Source: Polyporus tsugae (taxonomy: Eukaryota; Basidiomycota; Agaricomycetes; Polyporales; Polyporaceae). Taken from it: a DNA stretch of 64,000 nt. The position numbers and the translations under genes were made by a program. The stretch covers positions 62,001-126,000 of the forward strand of contig JAHRBS010000007.1 in the NCBI GenBank assembly GCA_024305745.1, written 5' to 3'. Below the pieces are notes generated by a model. It worked only from the letters and a program-made list of their open reading frames with translations, did not search any database and had not been told where the DNA came from. Positions 11,614 to 22,504 of this stretch are shown piece by piece. Position 1 is the stretch's first letter, and the number at the start of each line of letters is the position of its first letter.

Positions 11614-13980
11614 ATGAACCTGCCCGCCTCCCTCATCCTTGCTCTAGGTTTTCTCTGCGCTCTCGTATGGACGATTCGGAGACTTTTTGCAAGGGCTCCT
11701 ACCCTCCAAAACCTACCAGGGCCACCGTCGGCCTCGCTGCTCAAAGGTATGTGTCCCTTTCCGAACTCCTCGCACCTTCGCTGCTCAGTGTTGCAATTGC
11801 AGGCAATTCACAACAGCTTATGGGAAGACACAGTAACGAATGGAACAAGCATCTCGCCGAGACATACGGTCCACTTTCGCGATTGACTGGCCCCCTTTCC
11901 GTGAGCAGCAGCGTTTCACATCCTACTAGTCCCTGTCTCGCCGCGCTCATCCTTCCATTTTACATAGCGCACATGAATCAATGTCTACGACCCAAAGGCC
12001 TTCAAGCACAGTATCGTCATCAGAGACCAGGACTTGTGGCTCAAGATTGTGGGCCCAGCGAAGTACATCGGCGCTAGGTACCCGATTAACACCTACTCAT
12101 CAATGCCATGACCAGCACGCTCCTTCTCGGACCGGGTCTACTCTCCACGGCGGGAGCGCAGCACCGAAAGTAGCGCAAGATGCTCACGCCTGTCTTCTCA
12201 ATCGCGTATCTTCGCGACATCACCTCCGTGTTCTACGAAACGACTTACAAGGTAGAATATGTATTCCTCCCATCCGAATAGTGCCCTGATAACTCTCCCA
12301 GCTCCGCGACGGTCTTATCGCAGACGTCGGCACAAGTGGCAAAGAAGTTGATGTCCTCAAATGGATGGGCCGCGCTGCGCTTGAACTCCTTGGTCAAGGC
12401 GCGCTCGGCTACTCCTTCGATCCGCTGGTGGATGATACCACTAACGACTTCGCAGAAGCTGTCAAATCCTCCTTGTATGTATTCGTCCTTCATCCTCCGG
12501 GTTATCTCAACATTGCATACCCATCTTTTGCTTTCAGCCCTGCGGTCTATGCCCTCAGGCTGTCCATCGTGCGCATGATCGCCATGCCTATGATCCGGCT
12601 CCTGGGAGGCAGGCTGCCATCCTGGCTTCGTGCTATAGCGATCGATGCAATCCCAAGCAGGCGCGCGCAACATTTGAAGCACATCGTGCGCACGATGAAA
12701 AAGCGATCGAACGAGATCATTGCGGAGAAGCGCGCAGCCCTGAAAAAGGGCGACGACTCGGGGTCCACCATGCCACAGGTCGACGAGCGCAAAGACATCA
12801 TGAGCATTCTGCGTACGTGACTCTAACATTCCTGTGCTTCGCTGTCCAGGTTAACGTTCTGTGCCGCTACCACGCTGGCAGTGCAAGCGAACATGGCCGC
12901 CGCTGAGAAAGAGAAGCTATCGGCGGACGAGGAGCTGACGGCCCAGATCTCGTATGTCTAATTCCATTCTGCAAGACCGTCATGGCCTGCGCTCACCTCA
13001 GTCCCTTCTCGGATCAGAACGTTCATTGTCGCAGGCGTGGATTCGACTTCAAACGCAATGGCGCGGGTGCTACATCTCCTAGCGCTGAACCTGGACGTCC
13101 AGAACAAGCTTCGCAATGAGATCACCTACGATCGTCTCAACGACCTTCCATACCTGGACTCGGTCTGCCGGGAGACCCTTCGACTGTACGTTCCGCATGC
13201 CACGAGCAGTGGCCTCTCGTGACTCACGTACTACAACTTGGCAGCTACGGTCCCGTGAGAACCTTGGGCCGTCGGTAAGAACTCGCGTGCGTTCACCGTT
13301 TTCTTGGGCGTTGACGAGACTCGCTTTCCAGTGCGGTGCAGGATACAGTCCTGCCATTGCACGAGCCCATCCGGGGAACGGACGGCTCCGTGATCACGGA
13401 AGTCGCCGTCGCCGTCCTGAACTTGTGGGCGTGCAACGCGAACAGGGCCATATGGGGCGAGGACGCGTACGAATGGAAGCCAGACCGTTTCCTCTCGCCG
13501 CTTCCCCGTGCCGTCGAGGCTGCTCTTGTTCCTGGGGTATACACCAACCTGTGAGGACGGTAAGGCTTCGTTCCGGGGGAGTGTCTGCTGATACGGTCTA
13601 CGCATCAGGATGTCCTTCCATGGTGGCGCACGGTCCTGCATGTACGTTTTCTGACTCCAACTGCGGCTGCCAGTGTCCGTTGTTCTTCCGCTGATGATGA
13701 TGATGATGATGATGCGCGCAACAGCGGCTTCAAGTGCGCGTAGCTCGGGCTCAGTGGGTGGTGTCTCAACGTTTATGCGCCGTCCGACGCTAACGACTCG
13801 GAATCCGTCGCCCGGGTAGAGGTCGTCCTAGCTGTACTCGTCGCGAACTTTACATTCGCGCCGCCGAGCGACAAGGAGATCGTGTGGAACAACGCCGGAG
13901 TCGCATACCCAAGCGTGGGGAAGGAGAGCAAGACACCCGAGATGCCGCTCCAAGTCTCTGCGATACGCATACGGCCCTAG
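11614..13980 (+). pseudogene. Cytochrome P450 pseudogene with three premature stop codons, module copy 1
   Basis: The N-terminal anchor and Pro-rich hinge (LQNLPGPPSASLLKG), the I-helix AGVDSTSNAMA, the ETLRL K-helix and the haem loop FHGGARSC are all recognisable. They align exon by exon with the intact copy at 17244-19635. Three codons are stops where that copy has amino acids: TGA at 11974-11976 (Trp in the other copy), TAG at 12171-12173 (Gln, in QHRKQRKML) and TAG at 13741-13743 (Gln, in GFKYAQLEL). In-frame losses of about 9 codons (after RNE, near 13120) and 5 codons (near 13405) are also present. All three stops are single transitions. The last exon still ends cleanly at 13980. Confidence 0.85.
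13692..13714 (+). repeat. (TGA)n microsatellite in a P450 pseudogene intron
   Basis: Seven and a half TGA units run uninterrupted inside the intron before the last-but-one exon. The intact P450 copy has no such run at the matching site. Confidence 0.9.
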
Positions 13981-14587
13981 TCCGAACGGGCCACTTCCTT
14001 GGACTGATGGCATTGGTTCGTGTTCTGCCGGGCCGCTCACTCACCTTCATATCCCGGTGCGCGTTTCTTGAGAGCCCTCGTTTGTGTTCGTTGAGAGGAT
14101 GACCTGTTAGAGGTGCTTGTGATCTGGGACCCTCGGGCCTCGACGGCATCCCCAGCCGGGGTATGGCGTCCTGCATCACAATATGAACCGTGATTGATTC
14201 TTCTCCTTCCACGAGCGCGCGACCCCGGGTCGGCCTTGCAGGTTTTCGATGCTTCACCACAAGCATACAGTTACAGCTTACCAGCAGTGTGCTCTTCGCA
14301 TCATCGCTCCCGTCGAACTCGGTGGCTTCATCTCTCACAAGATTCCGCCGCTCGGCGCACGGTGATCCAGAGTCCCTCCCCTTCTCCCACTGGAAAACCT
14401 GGGAGCCTCCTAGTACTGCCGGCGCCGTTCCCCAGGTCGGCGGCCTCGACTCATCGGGAAGTCCAAGTCCGTGGATGTGATGCTGTTCCTAGTGGTCTGG
14501 TTGCAATGTATGCGCAGATTCGCGAGTGCGGTCTTGTTCACGTTCTGCTGTCTGCCGTGACGTTCGTGCTCCCCCTCCCCCACTGAT
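13981..14587. other. Downstream flank of the duplicated module, no gene
   Basis: Weak but continuous similarity to the sequence after the second P450 (about 19636-20000) suggests the duplication extends roughly 400 bp past the genes. From about 14400 the similarity stops and the truncated oxygenase begins. No coding sequence recognised. Confidence 0.4.
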
Positions 14588-15480
14588 TCAAGCCAACTCT
14601 CGGAGTCTTCCGCGTCCCCTGTGAGGGTGAAGCCGTTGAGGACTCGCCACGCCGCCACGTCTCCGGACCTCGCTCTCCGCATGCTCGACACAAATCCCAA
14701 GCTCTGGCAGCATACGGCCGGGCATGATGTCGTCCTCCAAGTCCTGGCTCACGAGACGCAGGAGAGGTCGCACCCCGAGGTTGTTGCACGCCTGGAACAA
14801 CGCAGCGTCACGAGTCCCCATGAGCCATGCTTTCAAGCTCTTGAGGGGGCTTTTCGAGCCGCGCGTCCAAACCTTGGGCAGCGGGTCACAGTCGTGGCGC
14901 AGGCCAAAGCCCAACATCCCGCCGTCGGGCATGAACGTCGCGTCGTCCAGCAGCGACGAAAGCGCGAGCTTCACCGCAGACACGTTCGCGTGCGGGGGCT
15001 GCAGGACCTCGATGCTGGGGGACGGTGTGGACTTGCGTCGCGCGCCATAGTACAGGTTGTACGTGAGCGTGACGCGATGGCCAGAGATGATCGGCTTGAC
15101 CTCGTGCTCGACATCGCCGAAGAACGCGACATAGGCGATGCTGCTGTTACGCCCGGAGAGCAGCCTGAGCGCAGCGACATTGAACGGGAACGCTTCGTCC
15201 TCGTGCCGGAGGACGACTCGGAGCGCGCTGCGCTCGTACGGGGTCGGGAAGACGACGACGAGGGAGGGGCCGAGCATGAACTGCCTGCGCGGTGTGCCCT
15301 TGTGCGGCTTGAAGAGTACGTCCTCAGCTGTCAAGGACGCATATGCGTGAGTACGGGCTGCACCGGCATCGTAGGGGTTATAGATGACACTGGACGATAA
15401 ATGTTGTACTCCCCATACACGTTCAATTTGTACAGCTCCGCACGCACCGTGCGCGTCTCGTCGTGACTCATCGCGGCGTA
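14588..15480 (-). pseudogene. 2OG-Fe(II) oxygenase fragment, copy 5 (2OG5), truncated at both ends
   Basis: The part of exon 2 encoding RAELYKLNVYG (about 15471-15415) and most of exon 3 (15334 down to about 14640) are present. Exon 1 and the first half of exon 2 are missing. The last 100 or so residues, including the HWV and YGNE blocks, are also absent. The iron motif reads HKGTPR, so the Asp of HxD is replaced by Gly (codon 15296-15298). A frameshift near 14640-14680 separates ESEV from the run LNGFTLTGDAED. The distal His (GDVEHEV) and Arg (GHRVTLTYNLYYG) remain. It lies between the two BTB-P450 modules. Confidence 0.8.
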
Positions 15481-15758
15481 CGGGAACGAGCGGGAGATAG
15501 GGCGCTTGTAGTCGACGTTCGTCCGCCGGGCGAGCGCAGCAGTCTTGAAGGATGGATGGTCATGCATCATGAACGATGCATCTACTATCAAGAAATACAT
15601 TCTGAATGTTCGAAAGTGCCACGAGCATTGATCCAAGTCATGCAGATGCGCCCGAATTCCCTTCGAACATGCGTCTAATGACAGTGCCATCAATGCTGTG
15701 GAAATCGAGCGCATGTAGCTGTTATCCAAATCGTCGAAGCAATAATGTCTATGAGATA

Positions 15759-16511
15759 TTACACTTGCCTTGCTGGTATAGGTGGTCCCCGAACCTGCTC
15801 GCGAAGAGCGATCACCTTCGCTGCAAAGTCGACACCGAGCTGGTTTATCTCATCCGCGGTCAGAGGCTCGTCTCGAGAGATGAGACCCTTCAATGCCGGT
15901 AGGAACCAATCCTCAATGCCGTACTGTCTTGCAACGTGAAGACGGGTCATGCAATCCTCGCACTTCAGGTACTTGAGCGCTTTCTCTCGCAGCCCCGGAA
16001 ATTGCCACAGGGAGGCAAGCTTGAGAACAGGCAGCCATGAGCTGGCGATGCTGCGGATGGACGGGTTGTTGCCCGTGGCGAATCTATAAGTCGTCAGTCG
16101 AACATTGTCAGTGTCTCTGCTGGATCCTGAGAAGCTGTGACTCTAGTACTCGCCTGGAGCAAAGGACCCGCAAGAATTCTTTCAGCTCGTCCGCTTTGAT
16201 CCCTTCCAAGAAGAGCGGAGATTCCTCGCTCGACCCCTCCTGGGGAGTGTTAGGTACCTCCGGGAGGGTGAACATTCCCTCGAACACGTCAGACGTTTGG
16301 AAGTAGTGACGAGGGATGCAAAAGAGCGTGTTCTCTGCCTATCATCACAAAGAGATGCAACGGATTCAGTGGATCGTACTTCCACAACGTGTTGGACGCC
16401 GACTTACACGAAGATACAGGGGTTTGACGTCGATGAAGAAATCACTGTCTCTGGTGTAAGGCTGGGACCCTTCAGAGAGCTGGATGCTCTCAGCTCAGAT
16501 GGTAGAGGCAT
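15759..16511 (-). pseudogene. BTB/POZ-domain gene, module copy 2, probably start-frame broken
   Basis: The exons align with copy 1: CIPRHYFQTSDVFEGMFTLP, GSSEESPLFLEGIKADELKE, ASLWQFPGLREKALKYLKC and DEPLTADEINQLGVDFAAKV. In the first exon, four extra bases near 16490 put the ATG at 16511 out of frame with the conserved YTRDSDFF segment. An in-frame stop lies just upstream of that segment, so no replacement start is visible. The rest of the frame is clean, so a downstream or alternative start cannot be excluded. Like copy 1, it has an intron whose donor is GC rather than GT (GCTCCAG then GCGAGT, about 16154). Confidence 0.6.
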
Positions 16512-17243
16512 GTTCAACGAAGATGCAGCGGGGACTCGTGTGTGCTGTAACTCAGAAGCATGAGTACCAGTAGAGTTGGCTGCCTTCAAAGTGCTGCCAG
16601 CTGCAGGCTGCTACGGTAAGAGAAGGAGAAGCTCGCCTCGTGGCCCCGGTCGTCCACGCTTGCCAGTTAAGGTTCAAATTCATGTCGCCAGTGGGTACAG
16701 AACGCGTTTTCCACAGCGAGTAGTACATATGTTTCAGTCGCTCCTCTAGTCAGGATTTTCTAAAAGTCAAAGCATGGGTTTTCAGTCGGGGGCAGCTCGC
16801 AGCGTCGGGGGAGGAAACGTGGGTAGGTAGGACACGGGAGTGTCACTGCCAACTCAAATTGATGATACCGTCGACCCCCGACTACGCACCGACTGTCCTT
16901 TCCACGCCGGCTGCGCATGCGACTGGACTCGGATCGCCCGATGATAAAAGTTCGCACTTCCCATCCGACATTCCCACCCCACACATTGCCCGTCGGCCGA
17001 ATGCCGTTTGCAGGAATCAACTTCTCATGATGCATGATCATTGAAGAATCTGCGGACGCTGCGCGGCGGCCCGCGGGCTGCAGTGTTCATACAGATCTAC
17101 GTATTCTGTGAGTGACTTCGGCACCGAGTCTTGTCTCCCTGACTCACCGCGATTTCACGATGCAACCCTGCGCAGAACCTCACCGGCACCCCTGCATATA
17201 TATGAAGAACCACAACTATTGACGTCCAGCACCCTATCCAACG
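16512..17243. other. Duplicated bidirectional intergenic region, module copy 2
   Basis: This is the counterpart of 10944-11613, between divergent BTB and P450 genes. A TATA-like run (GCATATATATG near 17194) precedes the P450 ATG by about 45 nt. The sequence GAACCACAAC with CTATTGACGTCCAGC just before the ATG is nearly identical in both modules. Confidence 0.6.
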
Positions 17244-19635
17244 ATGAACCCGCCAACTCCCCTCATCCTCGCTCTAACTTTGCTAGGCGTTGTCGCATGG
17301 ACGATTCGGAGATTCTTTGCCAGGCCGCCAGGCCTCCAGAACCTACCAGGACCACCATCACCATCGTTTCTAAAAGGTCCGTGTCCTTTTCACTCCCCGA
17401 ATGTTATGTTTACTGCTCAGTATATATGCACGTTCAAAGGAAATACGCAACAACTCACGGGAAGACACAGTAACGAATGGAACAAGCATCTCGCCGAGAC
17501 ATACGGTCCACTTTCGCGATTGACTGGCCCCTTTTCCGTGAGTAACTTTTCGCAACGTACTAGTCCCTGCCTCGTCCCGCTCATCCCCGATCTATTTGCA
17601 TAGCGCACATGGATCAATGTCTACGACCCGAAGGCATTATACAGCATCGCTATCAAAGACCAGGACGTATGGCTCAAGAATGCGAGCCCAGTGAGGTACG
17701 TCGGCGCCAGGTACCCGATTAACCTATGCTCACGTCAATGCCATGACCAGCACACTGCTTCTCGGACCGGGTCTACTCTCGACGGCGGGAGCGCAGCACC
17801 GAAAGCAGCGCAAGATGCTGACGCCCGTCTTCTCGATCGCCTATCTTCGCAGCATCACCTCCGTGTTTTACGAAACGACTCACAAGGTCGGGTTCTCCCC
17901 GCTGTTCGTTCCGAAAAATCGAAGCCGACGCCTTGATGTTTGCTCCAGCTCCGCGACGGTCTTCTCGCAGACGTCGGCGCCAGCGGCAAGGAGGTTGACG
18001 TCCTCAAGTGGATGGGTCGGGCTGCGCTCGAACTCCTTGGTCAAGGAGCGTTCGGCTACTCCTTCGATCCGCTGGTGGAAGATACCAGTGACGACTTCGC
18101 GGAAGCCGTCAAATCGTTCTTGTACGCATTCATCCTTTCTCTTCCTCGTCACGTATTCTCAATAATACACGCCAACGTCGTTGCTTCCAGCCCCGCGATC
18201 AATGCCCTAACCGTCTTGAGGATGATCGCCATGCCTATCGTGCTCCTTGGAGCAAGACTGCCATCCGGGCTTCGTCGTATGGCCCTCGACGCGATTCCGA
18301 GCAGACGCGTGCGGCGTATGAAAAATATCGTGCGCACGATGACCAAGCGATCCATCGAGATCATCGCGGAGAAGCGCGCTGCCCTGCAGAAGGGCGACGA
18401 ATCCACCGTCCGACAGGTCGACGAGGGAAAAGACATCATGAGCATCCTGCGTACGTGGTGGTGATGATTTTCCTGTCTGCGCGTGACTGTCCTCTGATAC
18501 GCGGCGACGCCACTACCCAGTGAAGGCAAACATGACAGCTTCCGAGAAGGAAAAAATGTCAGACGAGGAGTTGACGGCTCAGATCTCGTATGTCTGCCAC
18601 TTCTGGTCCGCGTGATAATCGCCACCTACCCTCATTCCCTCTCAGGACATTCATTCTCGCAGGCATGGACACGACTTCGAACGCAGCCGCGCGGGTCCTG
18701 CACCTCCTGGCGTTGAACCCTGGCGTTCAGAAGAGACTTCGGGACGAGATCCTCGAAGCGCAGGCTGGGGAGGAGATCACTTACGATCACCTCAACGAGC
18801 TTCCCTATCTGGAAGCGGTCTGTCGCGAGACCCTTCGACTGTACGTTTTCGCATAAGTATTTGGATCACTGTTTCGCCGCGGTCGCTCATGCCAGTGTAC
18901 CGCGACGTCGTAGCTATGGGCCGGTGCGGACCCTTGCCCGTCGGTAAGCTGCAGCGCGCTTTCTCCCCATCCTCAACTGTGCGTTTACGAGACTCCTTCG
19001 CCCGCAGCGCGGTCCAGGATACCGTCCTGCCGTTGCACGAGCCCATCCGAGGAACCGACGGTTCCCTCATCACACAAGTCACCGTCCCCGAAGGCACCGT
19101 CGCGGTCCTGAACCTGTGGGCGTGCAACACGAACAGGGCCATATGGGGCGAGGACGCGTACGAGTGGAAGCCGGACCGTTTCCTCTCGCCGCTTCCCCGT
19201 GCCGTCGAAGAGGCTCGCGTTCCAGGGGTATACGCCAACCTGTGAGTGACGGTAACGCATCGTCTCCGGAGGTGTGGCTGCTGACGTGGTGTACGCTTTA
19301 GGATGTCCTTCCACGGTGGCTCTCGGTCCTGCATGTACGTTTTCTGACTCCAGCTACCGCTGTCTGTTGTTCTTCCGCTGATGAGTATGCACAACAGCGG
19401 CTTCAAGTACGCGCAGCTCGAGCTCAGTAGGTGGCATCTCGTCTACGTAGTATTCAACGCTAACATACTCGTCGCACGAGCAGAAGTCGTTCTGGCTGTG
19501 CTCGTCGCGAACTTTTCGTTTGAGCTGAGCGACAAGGAGATCGTGTGGAACAACGCCGGCGTCGCATACCCAAGCGTGGGGAGGGAGAGCAAGATACCCG
19601 AGATGCCGCTCAAAGTCTCTGCGATACGGTCCTAG
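17244..19635 (+). CDS. Cytochrome P450 monooxygenase, module copy 2, 13 exons
   Basis: The exons are 17244-17376, 17440-17537, 17604-17695, 17751-17886, 17949-18121, 18191-18450, 18521-18587, 18646-18840, 18914-18943, 19008-19241, 19302-19334, 19398-19426 and 19484-19635. They give an uninterrupted frame of about 543 residues. In order: N-terminal membrane helix (LILALTLLGVVAWTIRR), Pro-rich hinge (LPGPPSPS), I-helix oxygen-activation motif AGMDTTS, K-helix ETLR, the EWKPDRF segment and the haem-Cys loop FHGGSRSCIG. The family inserts one oxygen atom into a substrate using a reductase partner at the ER membrane; the substrate cannot be told from sequence. It is divergent from the BTB copy 2 gene. 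It is the only P450 of three in the window without a lesion. Confidence 0.9.
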
Positions 19636-21129
19636 TCACGGTCTTCCGGCGACTGTCACTCGGTTCGTGTTCTCCGCCCACTGCCCTTCGTGTCATACGT
19701 GTTTTTTGAGCGCCGTCCTTTGTCGCGTTCATCGAGGAAATAAACTGTTAGAAATGCTAGCCTCTACTATAACCCTCAACGGCGCCATCTGTCAGGGGTA
19801 TCAATATTCGAACCACGATTTATTCTTCGACGACGATGACGAGCGTGCGACCCTCGGCCTTGCAGGACTTCGAGTTGCAATGCTCCAACACAAGCATGTT
19901 GCTGTACTAGCGAGCGCGTTGCATCATCGTTCCCGGCGTTGAACTCGGATGCCTCTCTCTCACAAGATGTCCCTGCTATGCGCACCACGATCCGTCTTTC
20001 TCCTTCTCCCATTGGAATGCTTACGAGCGTGTCAGTGCTACATATCGCCGTCCTCTAGGTGCAAGCCGGGTGTCCGAATCATAGTGCCGAGCCTGAGGCA
20101 CACTCAGGCAGGCAGGTGCACGGCGAACTTGAAGAAGCGCTTTGCTCTCTGCAGGGAGCACATAGGCTGGCAGCTCTTCGTAGCGATATTAACAAGGAGT
20201 TCCTCTACTAGTGGCAGCACACCTCGTTGTCTCAACACTTGGGGCAGTCGGAATTCCAGCCAGACTCTACACCTTCTTCGCTGTGAGCTGGCATTTCAAG
20301 TGGTCATAGTCAAGCCTGAGTACCCATGACACGGTGTATCCAGGGCGAGACTCCTATGAATACGTGAACGATCCCACTGTGGCACTCTAAGTATCTCTAC
20401 GTCAAAGACCAGGACCGCTACTACTAGTAGCTCTCGTACGTGTCCCTTCCTCCATTGAAGCCGCTAGGTGGTCCGATATCTGACATGTCCGTCCGCTCAG
20501 AGATCCTCCTCTGCGTGCTCCTCTATCCTTTCAAGTTGGAGCTTTCGCAATCGGAAACGCCCATCGTCCGGCGCTTTGCTCAAGTCTCTTAAGTACCTAT
20601 CGGCTAGCCACCACGCGAGCGCGGAGATGCATCGTCCTCACTGCTCATCAAGCTGCTCATCGACATTCACCTCAGATTAGGTGCACTAGTACTGTACGAA
20701 CGCTACGCGGATGTCCGAGCTCTACAACTTACCGCCATTCAAACTTCTACGTCGACGTCGACTTGATTGAATTGAGAATCTCTTCCGGTACCCAGCCACG
20801 GTGTCCCATGTAGGCAGGCGCTGGCTAGAACCTCTAGATCTCGAAGCTCGTCCGCCTTGCGTCCGCCTCTACGTATACCCCGCATTCTCGCCTCGTCACC
20901 CACGTTCCTCGACAGTGCCACACTGCGACGGGGAATCGGGATCTCAACTACAGATCACGTTTAACGAAATTGATCCAACCACCGCTCCTGAACATATCGA
21001 TATCAAATACTTACGCATCGATGTAAATGCTGTGTACCCTACAACACCTGTCGTACCTGACCCGGCTGACCGTCGAGGCTGAGAACGGCCCCATGGCATC
21101 AGAGACACTGGTTTTCGTAACACACAATA
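19636..21129. other. Intergenic region with decayed module flank and a possible P450 relic
   Basis: Positions 19640-20000 are the diverged counterpart of the flank after the first P450. A possible P450 relic lies at 20389-20640 (separate entry). From 20650 to 21129 no gene was recognised on either strand. Confidence 0.4.
20389..20640 (+). pseudogene. Possible P450 relic (two short pieces)
   Basis: Near 20389 the plus strand encodes KYLYVKDQDR, resembling the KDQDVWLK region of the neighbouring P450s. About 70 bases later it encodes LLCVLLYPFKLELS and then SETPIVRRFAQVS, resembling the final P450 exon (VLVANFSFELSDKEIVW). The middle of the gene, including the haem loop, is missing. The similarity is short and judged by eye only. 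Confidence 0.3.
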
Positions 21130-22504
21130 ATGTGCAACCCAACGCATCTTCGACGTCGACGTCGTCCACCAAGCACCAAGTCGCACTCACCCACGCTCGA
21201 CTTCATTGCTTCTCTGCTCCTTCTCACCTCGTCTTCTGGCCGGATGGTCGTTCCCCGTATACCCCACAGGAAATGCAGCCCAGCTGGACCAAATACCCCC
21301 GCAAACACCTCACATGAATATGCTACGCGCACCCGCCGAAGGCGCACACCACCTCCAGTCTCCCGCTCCTCCTCCCTCGACCTGAACATCCTCATCTTCC
21401 CAATCCTCATCCTCGCCACCCTTACATCCATCGCGCGCGCAGCGTCCACCGACTCTCCACTCACGCTCAACCTCCCACACGTCCCCACGACCTGCGAGAC
21501 CCTCAACCTGACCTGGACAGGCGGGACCGCGAACTACACCCTCCGCATCGTCCCGTCCTACAGCTCCGTACCCTTGAAGACCTACAGCGCGCTCAAGAAC
21601 AACTCGGTCCTCTGGCAGGCCAACCTCTGCGGCGCCACAGACGTCGCCCTCACCCTCATCGACGCCGGCGGGTACCAGTCCGGGGTCAGCTTCAGCGTCA
21701 CGCGCGGCTCGGACGGGAGCTGCCTGTCCGAGTCGCAGCGCGAGCAATACGGGTGCGTGTTGCCCGCGTCCACGACTCGGACGACGTCGACGGCGGCGAG
21801 CGCGCAGCCGACGACGACGCGGGGGGGCGGCACTGCGGGCCAGGGGCTGAAGTTCGGCGCGGTGGTTGGGATCGCGGTTGGGATCGCAGTGGTTGTTGGG
21901 ATCCCGCTGGTGTCGTGCTTGTATATGCGGAAGCGGCGGAGGCGCGGTGCAGGCGTTCTGGGCCCAGGTGCGTTCTCGCGTCTTCATCATACCTTGTGCG
22001 GGAACGAGGCCCTAACGCGACGCGCATGGGTGCGCGCGATCGAACCGAACAGGCAGCAGGCCGTACTTTGTCCGGCGCGAACGCAACCGTGACCGAGCGC
22101 GACGGCGGGACACGCTCCTCGAGATGCCGCCGCCGGTATATTCCGACACGAACGACGTGACGAACGAGGAGCGGCTTCAAGGGAACAACACGTCCGGCTC
22201 GTCCCCATCCCCTCCCTTGTCGGTCGCGGACCACGAGCAGACGCGTCCCCTCATGCCTGAAGCGGTCCAGATGGCCCAACTGCACCGTGGACGGATCGAG
22301 CCCGAGCTGCTGCCCACGCCGTTCATGTCACTGTATGAAGGCTCAGCCACCACTGCGGCTTCGAGCGAGGGATACGCGCGTAGTCAGACTGGTGCGTCGC
22401 AGTCTAGCGGAGCTGGACCTGAAGCTGCATCAGGCGGCGACGGGATCCACGAGGGAAGCGCGGGTTCAGACGAGCCTCCGCCGCCGTATACTTTGACCGC
22501 CTGA
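21130..22504 (+). CDS. Single-pass membrane protein with extracellular domain and PPxY tail, two exons
   Basis: Exon 1 ends at 21967 and exon 2 runs 22053-22504, with a GTGCGT donor. The frame shows a hydrophobic segment typical of a signal peptide (IFPILILATLTSIARA) and an ectodomain of about 120 residues with a few Cys and N-glycosylation sites (NLT, NYT, NNS). A Ser/Thr-rich stalk and one transmembrane helix (VVGIAVGIAVVVGIPLVSCL) followed by RKRRRR come next. The cytosolic tail ends in PPPPYTLTA, whose PPxY motif is the kind bound by WW domains such as those of Rsp5-type ubiquitin ligases. The first Met is uncertain: 21130 and 21244 both put an unusual basic stretch before the signal segment, so an upstream exon may be missing. 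A decayed relative lies at 47197. The function is unknown. Confidence 0.65.
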
